From the NCBI GenBank assembly GCA_963708455.1, contig CAVPSQ010000004.1:744001-808000 (forward strand): DNA of 64,000 nucleotides, in the 5' to 3' direction. The notes below the pieces were generated by a model. The model was given only the letters and a program-made list of their open reading frames with translations. It was not told the DNA's origin and did not search any database. How positions within the stretch are numbered: the stretch's first letter is position 1; the number at the start of each line of letters is the position of its first letter. Source of the stretch: CAIMUS01 sp963708455 (GTDB lineage: Bacteria; Pseudomonadota; Gammaproteobacteria; Competibacterales; Competibacteraceae). Positions 43,885 through 52,515 of this stretch are shown here, piece by piece. A program made the position numbers and the translations under genes.

Positions 43885-46800
43885 ATGAAAACGCGCGAAC
43901 TGTTCCTGAAATATCCCCTGAGCTGGACGCTGCTGAACGAGGGCGTCTCCAGCAACAATTCGGCCGACCTTGATACCTTACGCTACGAACTGCAAACCTT
44001 CGTCTGCCAGGGTGAGTATTACACCGGGCTGGTGCGGATGCTCCAGGGTTATCTGGACCATCTGGGCAAGGAGCAGATCGCCGCCTGGGTCAGCGGTTTT
44101 TACGGCAGTGGCAAATCGCACCTGGTCAAGGTATTACGCTACCTGTGGACCGACTATGAATTTCCGGACGGCGCCACCGCCCGGGGACTGACCGTGCTAC
44201 CGGCGGAGGTATCCGACCTGCTCAAGGAGTTGAGCACGCGCGGCAGACAGGGCGCCGGGCTGCATGCGGCCGGCGGCACGCTCAAGGCGGGCGTGGGCGA
44301 TGTCCGGTTGCGACTCCTGACTATCGTGCTGCAATCCATCGGCCTGCCGGAAAAGCTGGCGGTGGCGCGGCTGCTGCTCGATTTGCGGGACGAAGGCCGG
44401 CTGGAAGAAATCCAGGCGGTGATTCGGGCCGCGGGCAAAGAACCTGCGCTCGAATTCGACCGGCTGTACACGTCCAAAGCCTTGCAGGAAGCCTATCTGG
44501 CCAGCCATCCGCATCTGGGCGATCTCCGCAATGTCGGCGAAGCGTTGCGGGCGCAGTATCCAACCAAGGTCGAGGAGATCAGCATCGATGCCATGATCAC
44601 CCTGATCCGCCGTGCGCTGGCCCGTAACGGCCAACTGCCCTGCACCGTGATCGTCCTGGACGAGATTCAGCAGTTCATCAACAACAATGCCGACGTGGCG
44701 CTAGCAGTGCAGGAGGTCGCCGAGGCCTGCGAAAAGATGCTCGACGGCAGGGTGTTGCTGGTCGGCACCGGCCAGAGCGCCCTGACCGACACCCCGGCGC
44801 TGCAACGAATCCTGGGGCGGTTCCAGGTCAAGGTCCATCTTAAGGATAACGATGTCGAGCGCGTGGTCCGCACGGTGGTGCTGCAAAAGCGGGAGGAACG
44901 CAAGCCGGATATCGACCAACTGATCTCCCGTCAATCCGGCGAAATCACCCGGCAACTCAAGACCACCCGCATCGCCACCCGCGCCGACGATCACGACGCC
45001 TATATTCCGGACTATCCCCTGCTGCCGGTACGCCGGCGCTTCTGGGAACAGGTGTTGCACAGCATCGACCCGACCGGGACCTCCGCCGAGATGCGCACCC
45101 AGTTGCGGGTGACTTTCGAGGCCTGCCGCTCGGTGGCCAACCAGCCGCTCGGGGCGGTGATTCCGGCGGATTTTCTGTACGACCAGTTGGCCAATAATCT
45201 GGTTATCTCCGGCGAGATGCAGAAGCGCTTCCAGGAGATTATCGAGGAGCAGAAGGTGCAGGCCGAGGGTTCCCTCCGTAGCCGGCTCTGCGCCTTGGTA
45301 TTTTTGATCAACAAGCTGCTGCGTGAAGGCGCGGACAGTGGCGTGCGGGCCAACGCCGAACATCTGGCCGATCTGCTGACCGATGATCTGGGCCATTCCG
45401 CGGTCGAGCTTCGTCAGAAAATTCCGCCTTTGCTCGCGCAGTTGGTCGGCGCCGGCGTGTTGATGGATATCGAGGGTGAATACCGGCTGCAGACGACCGA
45501 AGGCGCGGCCTGGGAGAGCGAATTCCGCCGCCGGCTGGCCGCCGCCAAGAATAATGACGCCCAAATTGCCGCACAGCGTGGCCAATTCCTGGCGAAGGCT
45601 ATCCAGGAAGCGCTGGCCAAGGTTTTGATTCTGCACGGTGCCGCCCGGGTGCAGCGCAAAGTATTCGTTCACTACGGCCTGGACACGCCAACTGCGGGGG
45701 ATGGACTGGTGGTTTGGGTTCGGGACGGTTTTCAGGAATCCGAAACGGCCGTACTCCAGGATATCCAGCGCCGCAGCGTGGACGATGCCACGCTCCATGT
45801 GCTGATCCCCAAACTGCTGACCGATGAGTTGAAGAACGCCCTGGCGGCAGCTCTGGCGGCGGAGGAAACCCTGAATTTCAAGGGCAACCCCAGCAGTGCC
45901 GAAGGCCGGGAGGCGCGCGCCGCGATGCAGACGCGGGCCAGTACCGAGGCGCAGCGGGTGAGCGACCTGATCGCGGCTATCGTGGCCGGCGCACGTGTTT
46001 TCCTGTCGGGCGGCCAGGAACTGGCGGTGATTACGCTGAGAGAAGCGGTCGAACGCGCCAGTGACCAAGTGCTCGACCGGTTGTTTCCGCAGTTCCACCC
46101 GGCGGATTCGGCCAACTGGCCGACGGTGTGGAAGAAGGCCAAAGAGGGCAGCGCCGCCGCGCTGGGAGCGGTCGGCCATAGCGGGGACCCCGATAAGCAC
46201 CCATTGGCCGTCGAACTGCTCCGCGCCGTGGGCGCGGGCAAGAGGGGAACCGAATTGGTCGCCCGGTTTACCGCCCCGCCCTACGGCTGGCCTAAAGACG
46301 CCGTGGATGCCGCTCTCGCCACGCTGCTGGTCAGCGGTCATCTCAGCGCCCGCTGGCAGGGACAACCGCTCAAGCTGGCCGATCTGGATCAGCGCCGGAT
46401 CGGCCAGGTCGATTTCCGGATCGAGCAGAAGCCGCTCACCGCGGTGCAGAAACTGCGCATCCGCCAGCTCTATCAGGCCGTCGGGCAGCCGTTCCAGCCC
46501 GGTAGTGAGGAAGCGGCGGCGGCGGAACTGGTACAACGTCTGAAAGTTCTGGCCCGTTCCGCTGGCGGGGAACCGCCCGCGCCGGAACCGCCCCACGATC
46601 CGGGTCTGCTCGAACTGGAAGGACTCAGCGGTAACGAGCTACTCCGTGCCCTGTTCGGCAGGGCCGATGATCTCACCGCCCGGATCGCCGAATGGCAGGC
46701 GTTGGCTGGGCGGATCGCCGCCCGTCTGCCTGGTTACGACCGGGCGCGGCAACTGGTTGCCCAGGCCATTGCAGCGGGGCTCGCCGGCGCCGACCAGCAG

Positions 46801-47301
46801 GCCGCGACGCTGGACGCGATTCAGGCCAACCGTTCGCTGCTGCACGAGCCCGATCCGGTGACGCCGGTGCTCCAGGCGGTGGGCGGCGCGCTGCGCGGTG
46901 CGCTGCGCCAGGCTCACGCCGATTACGAGCGCATTCTGGCCGCCGAGCGCGCTCGGTTGGACGCCCATCCGGCTTGGGCGGCGCTGGTTCCCGAGCAACA
47001 GGAAGCACTGCTAAGCAGTGTCGGAATCGCCGCCCGGCCAGTGCCGGTGATGGGCAGCGACGAGGAGTTGCTAGCCGCCTTGCACGCCTGCGATCTGGCG
47101 ACTTGGCGGGCGCATACGGATGCCTTGCCGACCCGCTTCGCCCAGGCGCTGGCCGCCGCCATTCAGGAGGCCGAGCCGAAGGCGCGTCCGCTCGATCTGC
47201 CTCCGGCTACCCTGCGCACTGTCGAGGAGATGGAATCCTGGCTGGACACGGTGCGCAAGCGCATCGAAGCCGCCCTGCGGGATGGGCCGGTGATTTTGTA
47301 G
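43885..47301 (+). CDS. brxC: BREX P-loop ATPase BrxC
   Basis: A 1138-residue protein of the usual size. Walker A is GFYGSGKS (about 71-78), and Walker B/sensor is VIVLDEIQQF (about 255-264). The opening MKTRELFLKY and the C-terminal Glu/Ala-rich helices are typical of BrxC in type 1 BREX. It is a DNA- or nucleotide-linked ATPase that assembles with BrxB and PglZ in known systems. Start ATG follows brxB by two bases. After the stop comes a hairpin (TGAAAAACG/CGTTTTTCA, 47308-47337) and a palindromic repeat array, so pglX may need its own promoter or read-through. Confidence 0.9.
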   Translation: MKTRELFLKYPLSWTLLNEGVSSNNSADLDTLRYELQTFVCQGEYYTGLVRMLQGYLDHLGKEQIAAWVSGFYGSGKSHLVKVLRYLWTDYEFPDGATARGLTVLPAEVSDLLKELSTRGRQGAGLHAAGGTLKAGVGDVRLRLLTIVLQSIGLPEKLAVARLLLDLRDEGRLEEIQAVIRAAGKEPALEFDRLYTSKALQEAYLASHPHLGDLRNVGEALRAQYPTKVEEISIDAMITLIRRALARNGQLPCTVIVLDEIQQFINNNADVALAVQEVAEACEKMLDGRVLLVGTGQSALTDTPALQRILGRFQVKVHLKDNDVERVVRTVVLQKREERKPDIDQLISRQSGEITRQLKTTRIATRADDHDAYIPDYPLLPVRRRFWEQVLHSIDPTGTSAEMRTQLRVTFEACRSVANQPLGAVIPADFLYDQLANNLVISGEMQKRFQEIIEEQKVQAEGSLRSRLCALVFLINKLLREGADSGVRANAEHLADLLTDDLGHSAVELRQKIPPLLAQLVGAGVLMDIEGEYRLQTTEGAAWESEFRRRLAAAKNNDAQIAAQRGQFLAKAIQEALAKVLILHGAARVQRKVFVHYGLDTPTAGDGLVVWVRDGFQESETAVLQDIQRRSVDDATLHVLIPKLLTDELKNALAAALAAEETLNFKGNPSSAEGREARAAMQTRASTEAQRVSDLIAAIVAGARVFLSGGQELAVITLREAVERASDQVLDRLFPQFHPADSANWPTVWKKAKEGSAAALGAVGHSGDPDKHPLAVELLRAVGAGKRGTELVARFTAPPYGWPKDAVDAALATLLVSGHLSARWQGQPLKLADLDQRRIGQVDFRIEQKPLTAVQKLRIRQLYQAVGQPFQPGSEEAAAAELVQRLKVLARSAGGEPPAPEPPHDPGLLELEGLSGNELLRALFGRADDLTARIAEWQALAGRIAARLPGYDRARQLVAQAIAAGLAGADQQAATLDAIQANRSLLHEPDPVTPVLQAVGGALRGALRQAHADYERILAAERARLDAHPAWAALVPEQQEALLSSVGIAARPVPVMGSDEELLAALHACDLATWRAHTDALPTRFAQALAAAIQEAEPKARPLDLPPATLRTVEEMESWLDTVRKRIEAALRDGPVIL

Positions 47302-47307
47302 TATTCT

Positions 47308-47337
47308 TGAAAAACGAGCGGTAGCAACCGTTTTTCA
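47308..47337 (+). terminator. Hairpin after brxC
   Basis: TGAAAAACG (47308-47316) pairs with CGTTTTTCA (47329-47337) over a 12-base loop, seven bases after the brxC stop. Weak terminator candidate; it may reduce read-through into the rest of the cassette. Confidence 0.4.
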
Positions 47338-47371
47338 GGCAATAGGTGATACGGGCAGGGATTACGGACTT

Positions 47372-47582
47372 CCCCTCCTTAGCTAAGGAGGGGTGGCGCG
47401 CAGCGCCGGGGTGGTTGGTGTCTTGTTCCCCTCCTTAGCTAAGGAGGGGTGGCGCGCAGCCGGGGTGGTTGTTGTCTTATTCCCCTCCTTAGCTAAGGAG
47501 GGGTGGCGCGCAGCCGGGGTGGTTGTTGTCTTATTCCCCTCCTTAGCTAAGGAGGGGTGGCGCGCAGCGCTGGGGTGGTTGG
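47372..47582. repeat. Tandem array of four 54-56 bp units with a CCCCTCCTT palindrome
   Basis: Palindromes CCCCTCCTTAG...CTAAGGAGGGG are at 47372-47393, 47428-47449, 47482-47503 and 47536-47557 (spacing 56, 54, 54). Between them the sequence TGGCGCGCAGC...CGGGGTGGTTG is nearly identical. Units are copies of each other, unlike CRISPR spacers. Inverted units occur after the DUF559 gene. Confidence 0.85.
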
Positions 47583-47585
47583 TCT

Positions 47586-47957
47586 ATGCATATACACAAC
47601 GTCTCCTCATTAAAGTCGCGCCGGAAAGAACTACGTACCACCATGACACCGGCTGAAATAAGACTTTGGCAAGCCTTGAAACACCGCCAGATAGAAAATC
47701 TGAAATTCAGACGACAACACAGCATCGGTTTCTTCATCGTGGACTTCTATTGCCCCTCGGCTAAGCTGGTCGTTGAACTCGATGGTTCGGCCCACGATAG
47801 TGAGACCGCCTGGCAACGGGACGAAGGACGAACGGCTTATCTGGTGAATTTGGGATTACACGTTATACGGTTTGAAAATCGGGAAGTGATGGAGAATATG
47901 GAGGGTGTTCTGTCCGAAATCCGACAACGGGCGCGTGCGTGGCAAGAGAAACCGTGA
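47586..47957 (+). CDS. DUF559 (Vsr/endonuclease-fold) protein
   Basis: A 123-residue protein with the PD-(D/E)XK/Vsr-like DUF559 fold. MTPAEIRLWQALKHRQIENLKFRRQHS then FFIVDFYCPSAKLVVELDGSAHD and RTAYLVNLGLHVIRFENREV carry the D-x-Y/E-L-D-G catalytic-type residues. It is probably a DNA endonuclease or nickase; the target is unknown. It sits between tandem palindromic repeats on its left and inverted copies on its right, inside the BREX operon between brxC and pglX and on the same strand. The repeats start only a few bases before its ATG. Confidence 0.8.
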   Translation: MHIHNVSSLKSRRKELRTTMTPAEIRLWQALKHRQIENLKFRRQHSIGFFIVDFYCPSAKLVVELDGSAHDSETAWQRDEGRTAYLVNLGLHVIRFENREVMENMEGVLSEIRQRARAWQEKP

Positions 47958-48210
47958 AAAACCACCCCGGCGCTGCGCGCCACCCCTCCTTGAAAAGATA
48001 CTGCTGGCGAAATCAAGCGTGTGGGAAAGGGTTGCCTGAAACTGGCGCAAACAGGGACCAATGTGGGAATTATGTCCTATGGGACCTACTGAATTCCCTA
48101 TCAGGTGGAATGGAAATGACTTCACTTTGAATTCGCCAGCAGTATCTTGAAAAGGAGGGGAAAAAAACCACCCCGGCGCTGCGCGCCACCCCTCCTTGAA
48201 AAGGAGGGGA
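47958..48210. repeat. Inverted copies of the palindrome unit, one split by a MITE
   Basis: ACCACCCCGGCGCTGCGCGC and CACCCCTCCTT (47961-47991) run into a 148-bp insert (47998-48145) and resume as AAAAGGAGGGG. A second unit follows at 48167-48210 (ACCACCCCGGCG, then CCCCTCCTTGAAAAGGAGGGG-type palindrome). Both are in reverse orientation to the array at 47372-47582, so the DUF559 gene is bracketed. Confidence 0.8.
47998..48145. mobile_element. 148-bp MITE with 14-bp inverted ends and 9-bp target duplication
   Basis: Ends ATACTGCTGGCGAA (47998-48011) and TTCGCCAGCAGTAT (48132-48145) are perfect inverted repeats. CTTGAAAAG lies on both sides (47989-47997 and 48146-48154), a 9-bp target duplication. 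There is no coding capacity. Removing it restores the palindrome unit of the host repeat. Parent transposase not identified; 9-bp duplications are typical of IS4/Tn5-like or Tn10-like enzymes. Confidence 0.8.
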
Positions 48211-48247
48211 AAGCCTCAATACCTACCTTTGTCAGTCGGCTAACCTA

Positions 48248-51200
48248 ATGCCCACTTCCCTCCCCAAAGACCTGCGCAATCAACTGGCCCGGATTACCCT
48301 GGCCGCCCGTGACCGGGCCGAATCCGCCGCCCGCGCCGCGCTCGAGAATCTGGCCGTTCATGAAAAGGATTACCGGCCCCACATGGCCGTCGAGCAGCGA
48401 CTCCTGCGCAATCGGTTGCGCGCCCGTGGCCGGGCGTTAGGCGACCGGCTCGATCCGCATCAGGGCGCTCAGGAGATCGATCATCTGGCCGCCGATGCCG
48501 CTTACGAGCATTGGCATCGGCTGCTGTTCACCCGCTTCCTGACCGAAAATCATCTGCTGCTTACCGACGCGGTCTACGGTTCCGTGCCCGTCACCTTGCC
48601 GGATTGCGAGGAACTGGCGCCGGAACTGGGGGCGCGTGATGGCTTCGAGTTGGCCTGTCGTTTTGCCGGTCAGACCCTGCCCGGTGTGTTCCGCCAGGAC
48701 GATCCGGTGCTGGAATTGAATCTGGCCCTGAACGATCAGGTGGAGTTGCGCCGATTGCTGGAGGCGCTGCCGGCGGAGCTATTCCGGGCCGACGATGCGC
48801 TGGGCTGGACCTATCAGTTCTGGCAGACCCGGCGGAAGGAGGAGGTCAACGCTTCCGGCAGGAAGATCGGGGCCGATGAACTGGCGGCGGTCACCCAGTT
48901 GTTCACCGAGGATTACATGGTGGAGTTCCTGCTCCACAACACCCTGGGCGCGTGGTGGGCGGGCAGGCTGGGACCGATCGGGGCGGGCACGGAAGCGGAA
49001 GCGCGGGCCAGGGCAGCCCTGCCGACCAGGGACGGTTTGCCCGGTATTGGCTGGACCTATCTGCGCTTCGTTCAGGACGAGACGACCCAAGTCTGGATGC
49101 CGGCTGCCGGCAGCTTCGAGGGCTGGCCCAGGGCCGCAAAGGATATCAAGTTTCTCGATCCCTGCATGGGCAGCGGCCATTTTCTGGTGTTCGCTCTGCC
49201 GCTGCTGGCCCGGTTGCGGCTGGAGGAAGAAAGTCTGACCGCCGCCGAAGCCGTCCGCGCCGTGCTGCGCGACAATCTGCACGGGCTGGAATTGGACCCG
49301 CGCTGTACCCAGATCGCTGCGTTCAATGTCGCCCTGACCGCCTGGAAGCTCGGCGGCTATCAGTCTCTGCCGCCATTGCATCTGGCCTGCTGCGGGCTGG
49401 CGCCGCAGGCGAAGAAGGCCGATTGGCTGAAACTGGCGGGCGATAATGACAAGCTCCGGCGCGGGATGGAGCGGCTTTACGACCTGTTCGAGAAAGCGCC
49501 GGTGCTCGGCAGTCTGATCGATCCCTCGCATGGCGGCGATTTGCTGGAGGCGGGGTTTGCTGAATTGCAGCCGTTGCTGGAAAAAGCTTTGCAGGCCGAA
49601 CGCCGCGACGATACGACTTATGAATTGGCGGTCACCGCTCAGGGGATTGCCAAGGCGGCGGAAATTCTGGCGGGGAAGTTTACTTTGGTGGCGACTAATG
49701 TGCCTTATCTGGGACGAGGTAAGCAGGATGAGGTGATTAAGGATTACTGCGAACGGGTTTACCCAAAGGCTAAGGCTGATATTGCTACTTGTTTCGTTGA
49801 GCGCTGTCTTGAATTTTGTGCCTCCTGCGGCAGCACTGCACTCGTTACGCCGCAGAATTGGTTGTTTCTCGGCACTTACAAAATGCTACGCAAAGCCCTA
49901 CTTGAAGATGCAACCTGGGGTTGCGTGATGCGCTTAGGCCCACGCGCCTTCGAAACAATCGGTGGCGAGGTGGTCAACGTAGCCCTCCTTTTCCTTACCA
50001 ACCGCAAACCTAGCACCGAGTGCGCCTTGGCTTGCATTGATGTGGCAGAGGAAAAGACTCCTGCCGAGAAAGCCACCAGTTTGCGTGGGAAACTGATTGT
50101 TACCGTTAGCCAGAAAGGGCAGTTGGGCAATCCGGATGCCAGGATAAGCTTGGCTGAGAGCACACTATTTGAATTGCTTGCTGGCTATGTCAACAGCATT
50201 GAGGGGCTTACAACTGGAGACCTAGAACGTTTCATTACAAAGTTCTGGGAGCATCCGCATATTGATTGCAAATGGGAAATATTCATCCAAAACGTTGATA
50301 AAACCTGCCTATATGGGGGCCGTACAGATCTAGTGCTGTGGGAGAATGGTAGAGGTGCGCTCAGAGAATGTCCAACCGCACACAACTTTCCATTTGAAGT
50401 GATGAACGGATATCAAATACTGGGTAAAGCGGGCATTCGGATCACCCAAATGCGTGAATTTCCCTGCACGATGTATTCCGGTGAATTTTTTGGGAAGAAT
50501 GCAGCCACAGTGGTGCCGCACAACCTTGATCATTTGGCGGCACTCTGGTGCTTTTGCTCTTCTTCAGACTTCAACTATGCCGTTAGAGCGATTGACCAAG
50601 CGCTTAAAGTTACTAACGCCACTCTCGAAAAAGTCCCCTTCGACCTACCCCACTGGCAAAAAATCGCCGCCGAAAAATACCCCAACGGCCTGCCCAAGCC
50701 GCATTCCGACGATCCGACGCAATGGCTGTTCAACGGCCACCCGAAAGGCTCGGAGCAACCGCTGCATGTCGCCGTAGCCCGCTTGCTCGGCTACCGCTGG
50801 CCGCGTCAGACCGGCTCCAGCTTCCCCGACTGTCCGGCGCTCGATCCCGATGGTCTGGAACAATACGCCGATGCCGACGGCATCGTCTGTCTGCCGCCCA
50901 TTCACCGCGAGCAACCCGCCGCCGCGCGCCTGCGCGCTCTGCTCGCCACCGCGCTCGGCTCGTTCGACGAGCGCACCTTGATCGCCGCCACCGGCTCCAA
51001 CAAGACCACCCTGGAGGAATGGCTGCGCGATGACTTCTTCGAACAGCACTGCGCCCTGTTCCATCAGCGCCCGTTCATCTGGCATCTCTGGGACGGTCGC
51101 AAAGACGGCTTTCACGTCCTGGTCAACTACCACCGCCTCGACCACGCCACCCTGCAAACGCTGACCTACAGCTACCTCGGCGACTGGATTCGCCAGCAGG

Positions 51201-51643
51201 AGGAAGACGCCAAAGCCGACCAACCCGGCGCCGCCGAACGCCTCGGCGCGGCCAGAACCCTGCAAACCGAACTGGCCAACATCCTCGAAGGTGAACCGCC
51301 CTACGATCTGTTCATCCGTTGGAAGCCGCTGCACGAACAACCGCTCGGCTGGCAACCCGATCTCAACGACGGCGTCCGCCTCAACCTCCGCCCGTTCCTG
51401 CTGGCGCGGGATGTCGGCAAGAAAGGCGCCGGCCTGCTGCGCGCCAAACCCAATATCAAATGGGATAAGGATCGTGGCCGGGAACCGCAGCGCGACCGGG
51501 CCGACTATCCCTGGTTCTGGGCGGAAACCGAACCCCCGACCGACTTTCAAGGCGGCAAGCACTTCACCGGTCACCGCTGGAATCATGTTCACTACACCCT
51601 CGCCTTCAAACGGGCGGCACGCTTGTCTTGTACCACCGGATGA
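48248..51643 (+). CDS. pglX: BREX adenine-specific DNA methyltransferase PglX
   Basis: A 1131-residue protein. SAM motif I is FLDPCMGSGHF (D304), and the catalytic motif IV reads N484-V-P-Y in place of the usual N-P-P-Y. It opens with MPTSLPKDLRNQLARITLAARDR-type helices and ends RWNHVHYTLAFKRAAR followed by a short divergent tail. PglX methylates the self DNA at the BREX motif, marking it for protection. The middle (about 49600-50640), covering the likely target-recognition domain, has clearly lower GC than both ends. The 3' end is duplicated at 52367-52416, so the last residues LSCTTG were probably altered by an insertion. Confidence 0.87.
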   Translation: MPTSLPKDLRNQLARITLAARDRAESAARAALENLAVHEKDYRPHMAVEQRLLRNRLRARGRALGDRLDPHQGAQEIDHLAADAAYEHWHRLLFTRFLTENHLLLTDAVYGSVPVTLPDCEELAPELGARDGFELACRFAGQTLPGVFRQDDPVLELNLALNDQVELRRLLEALPAELFRADDALGWTYQFWQTRRKEEVNASGRKIGADELAAVTQLFTEDYMVEFLLHNTLGAWWAGRLGPIGAGTEAEARARAALPTRDGLPGIGWTYLRFVQDETTQVWMPAAGSFEGWPRAAKDIKFLDPCMGSGHFLVFALPLLARLRLEEESLTAAEAVRAVLRDNLHGLELDPRCTQIAAFNVALTAWKLGGYQSLPPLHLACCGLAPQAKKADWLKLAGDNDKLRRGMERLYDLFEKAPVLGSLIDPSHGGDLLEAGFAELQPLLEKALQAERRDDTTYELAVTAQGIAKAAEILAGKFTLVATNVPYLGRGKQDEVIKDYCERVYPKAKADIATCFVERCLEFCASCGSTALVTPQNWLFLGTYKMLRKALLEDATWGCVMRLGPRAFETIGGEVVNVALLFLTNRKPSTECALACIDVAEEKTPAEKATSLRGKLIVTVSQKGQLGNPDARISLAESTLFELLAGYVNSIEGLTTGDLERFITKFWEHPHIDCKWEIFIQNVDKTCLYGGRTDLVLWENGRGALRECPTAHNFPFEVMNGYQILGKAGIRITQMREFPCTMYSGEFFGKNAATVVPHNLDHLAALWCFCSSSDFNYAVRAIDQALKVTNATLEKVPFDLPHWQKIAAEKYPNGLPKPHSDDPTQWLFNGHPKGSEQPLHVAVARLLGYRWPRQTGSSFPDCPALDPDGLEQYADADGIVCLPPIHREQPAAARLRALLATALGSFDERTLIAATGSNKTTLEEWLRDDFFEQHCALFHQRPFIWHLWDGRKDGFHVLVNYHRLDHATLQTLTYSYLGDWIRQQEEDAKADQPGAAERLGAARTLQTELANILEGEPPYDLFIRWKPLHEQPLGWQPDLNDGVRLNLRPFLLARDVGKKGAGLLRAKPNIKWDKDRGREPQRDRADYPWFWAETEPPTDFQGGKHFTGHRWNHVHYTLAFKRAARLSCTTG

Positions 51644-51649
51644 TGTCGC

Positions 51650-52090
51650 ATGAAAATATATTTCGATGTTTGCTGTCTTAATCGTCCATTCGATGATCAG
51701 ATACAGGATAGAATTCACTTGGAATCAGAAGCGTTGGTCACTATCCTGAAGCATGTAGAGACAGGTGATTGGATATGGATTAACAGTAGCGTTGTTCTGT
51801 TCGAAATCAACCAAACGCCGAATCTGGATAGAAAAAACCGCTTGTTAAAACTATGTAATGCCGCTTCCGGTATTATCAGACTGGATGAAGAAATCTATGC
51901 TATTTCTGAAAATTTAAAGAAAGCTGGTTTCAAGTCGTATGATGCTTTGCATCTAGCTTGCGCGAAAAAAGCCAGTGTCGATATAATGCTGTCAACCGAT
52001 AACAAACTCATTAAGAAAGCAATTCAACATGCTAATATTGTCAACATGAGAGTTGAAAATCCTTGGGTCTGGCTGCAAGAGGTTCTATGA
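51650..52090 (+). CDS. PIN-domain ribonuclease toxin (VapC-like)
   Basis: A 146-residue PIN protein. MKIYFDVCCLNRPFDDQIQ has the first catalytic Asp, SSVVLFEINQTPNLDR the second acidic site, and YDALHLACAKKASVDIMLSTD the third and fourth. VapC-type toxins cleave RNA. GC is far below that of the BREX genes. It follows the pglX stop by six bases, starts with ATG 51650, and is followed by its small partner gene. Toxin-before-antitoxin order is less usual for VapBC. Confidence 0.8.
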   Translation: MKIYFDVCCLNRPFDDQIQDRIHLESEALVTILKHVETGDWIWINSSVVLFEINQTPNLDRKNRLLKLCNAASGIIRLDEEIYAISENLKKAGFKSYDALHLACAKKASVDIMLSTDNKLIKKAIQHANIVNMRVENPWVWLQEVL

Positions 52091-52091
52091 A

Positions 52092-52316
52092 ATGAATGCT
52101 CAAAACATGACATTAGATCAAATCAGGCAGGCAGGTATAGACGCCCTGAGCCGGAATCTTGGCCTTGTTGGCATGATTCGATTCCTGCAGCAAACTGAAA
52201 TAGGGTGGGGTGACTATACCAAAGATAGGGAGAAATGGTTGGGCGATCCAGAGTTGAAAGACTTATTCAATGCTATCAAAAGCAGCGAGCAGGATACAAA
52301 AGCCTCTGGCAATTGA
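52092..52316 (+). CDS. Putative antitoxin partner of the PIN toxin
   Basis: A 74-residue protein starting at ATG 52092 directly after the PIN stop. MTLDQIRQAGIDALSRNLGL and VGMIRFLQQTEIGWGDYTKD are shared, as far as I recall, with small proteins that pair with PIN toxins of this type. No DNA-binding motif is obvious. Same low GC as the toxin, so the two moved together. Assignment as antitoxin is by context. Confidence 0.55.
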   Translation: MNAQNMTLDQIRQAGIDALSRNLGLVGMIRFLQQTEIGWGDYTKDREKWLGDPELKDLFNAIKSSEQDTKASGN

Positions 52317-52515
52317 ACACATCCACGAGAGTTTCGTGGCGCCATCGATCCATAACCCGCCTCGACCACCGCTGGAATCATGTTCACTACACCCTCGCCT
52401 TCAAACGGGCGGCACGTGGGCAGATTCTGAGCCGTCTGTTTCGGATATTTCGAATTTTAAGGGATTTGGGGTATGCTGTATCGATTATTGAGTAGCCATT
52501 AAAGCGGAGGCTGTC

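Larger units (their letters stand above)
51572..52416. repeat. 50-bp perfect direct repeats bracketing the PIN module
   Basis: 51572-51621 and 52367-52416 are identical over 50 bases. The first copy is the native 3' end of pglX; the second sits after the PIN/antitoxin genes and is followed by a different tail. The 745-bp segment between them is AT-rich. It looks like a repeat-mediated insertion or an insertion with target duplication. Confidence 0.85.

Noticed and set aside
47372..47582. Possible CRISPR array before the DUF559 gene
   Set aside because: The 54-56 bp units are near-identical throughout, so there are no variable spacers, and no cas gene is present.
47586..47957. DUF559 gene as a canonical Vsr mismatch endonuclease
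   Set aside because: It lacks an adjacent dcm-type methylase and the Vsr-specific motifs; only the general fold is supported.
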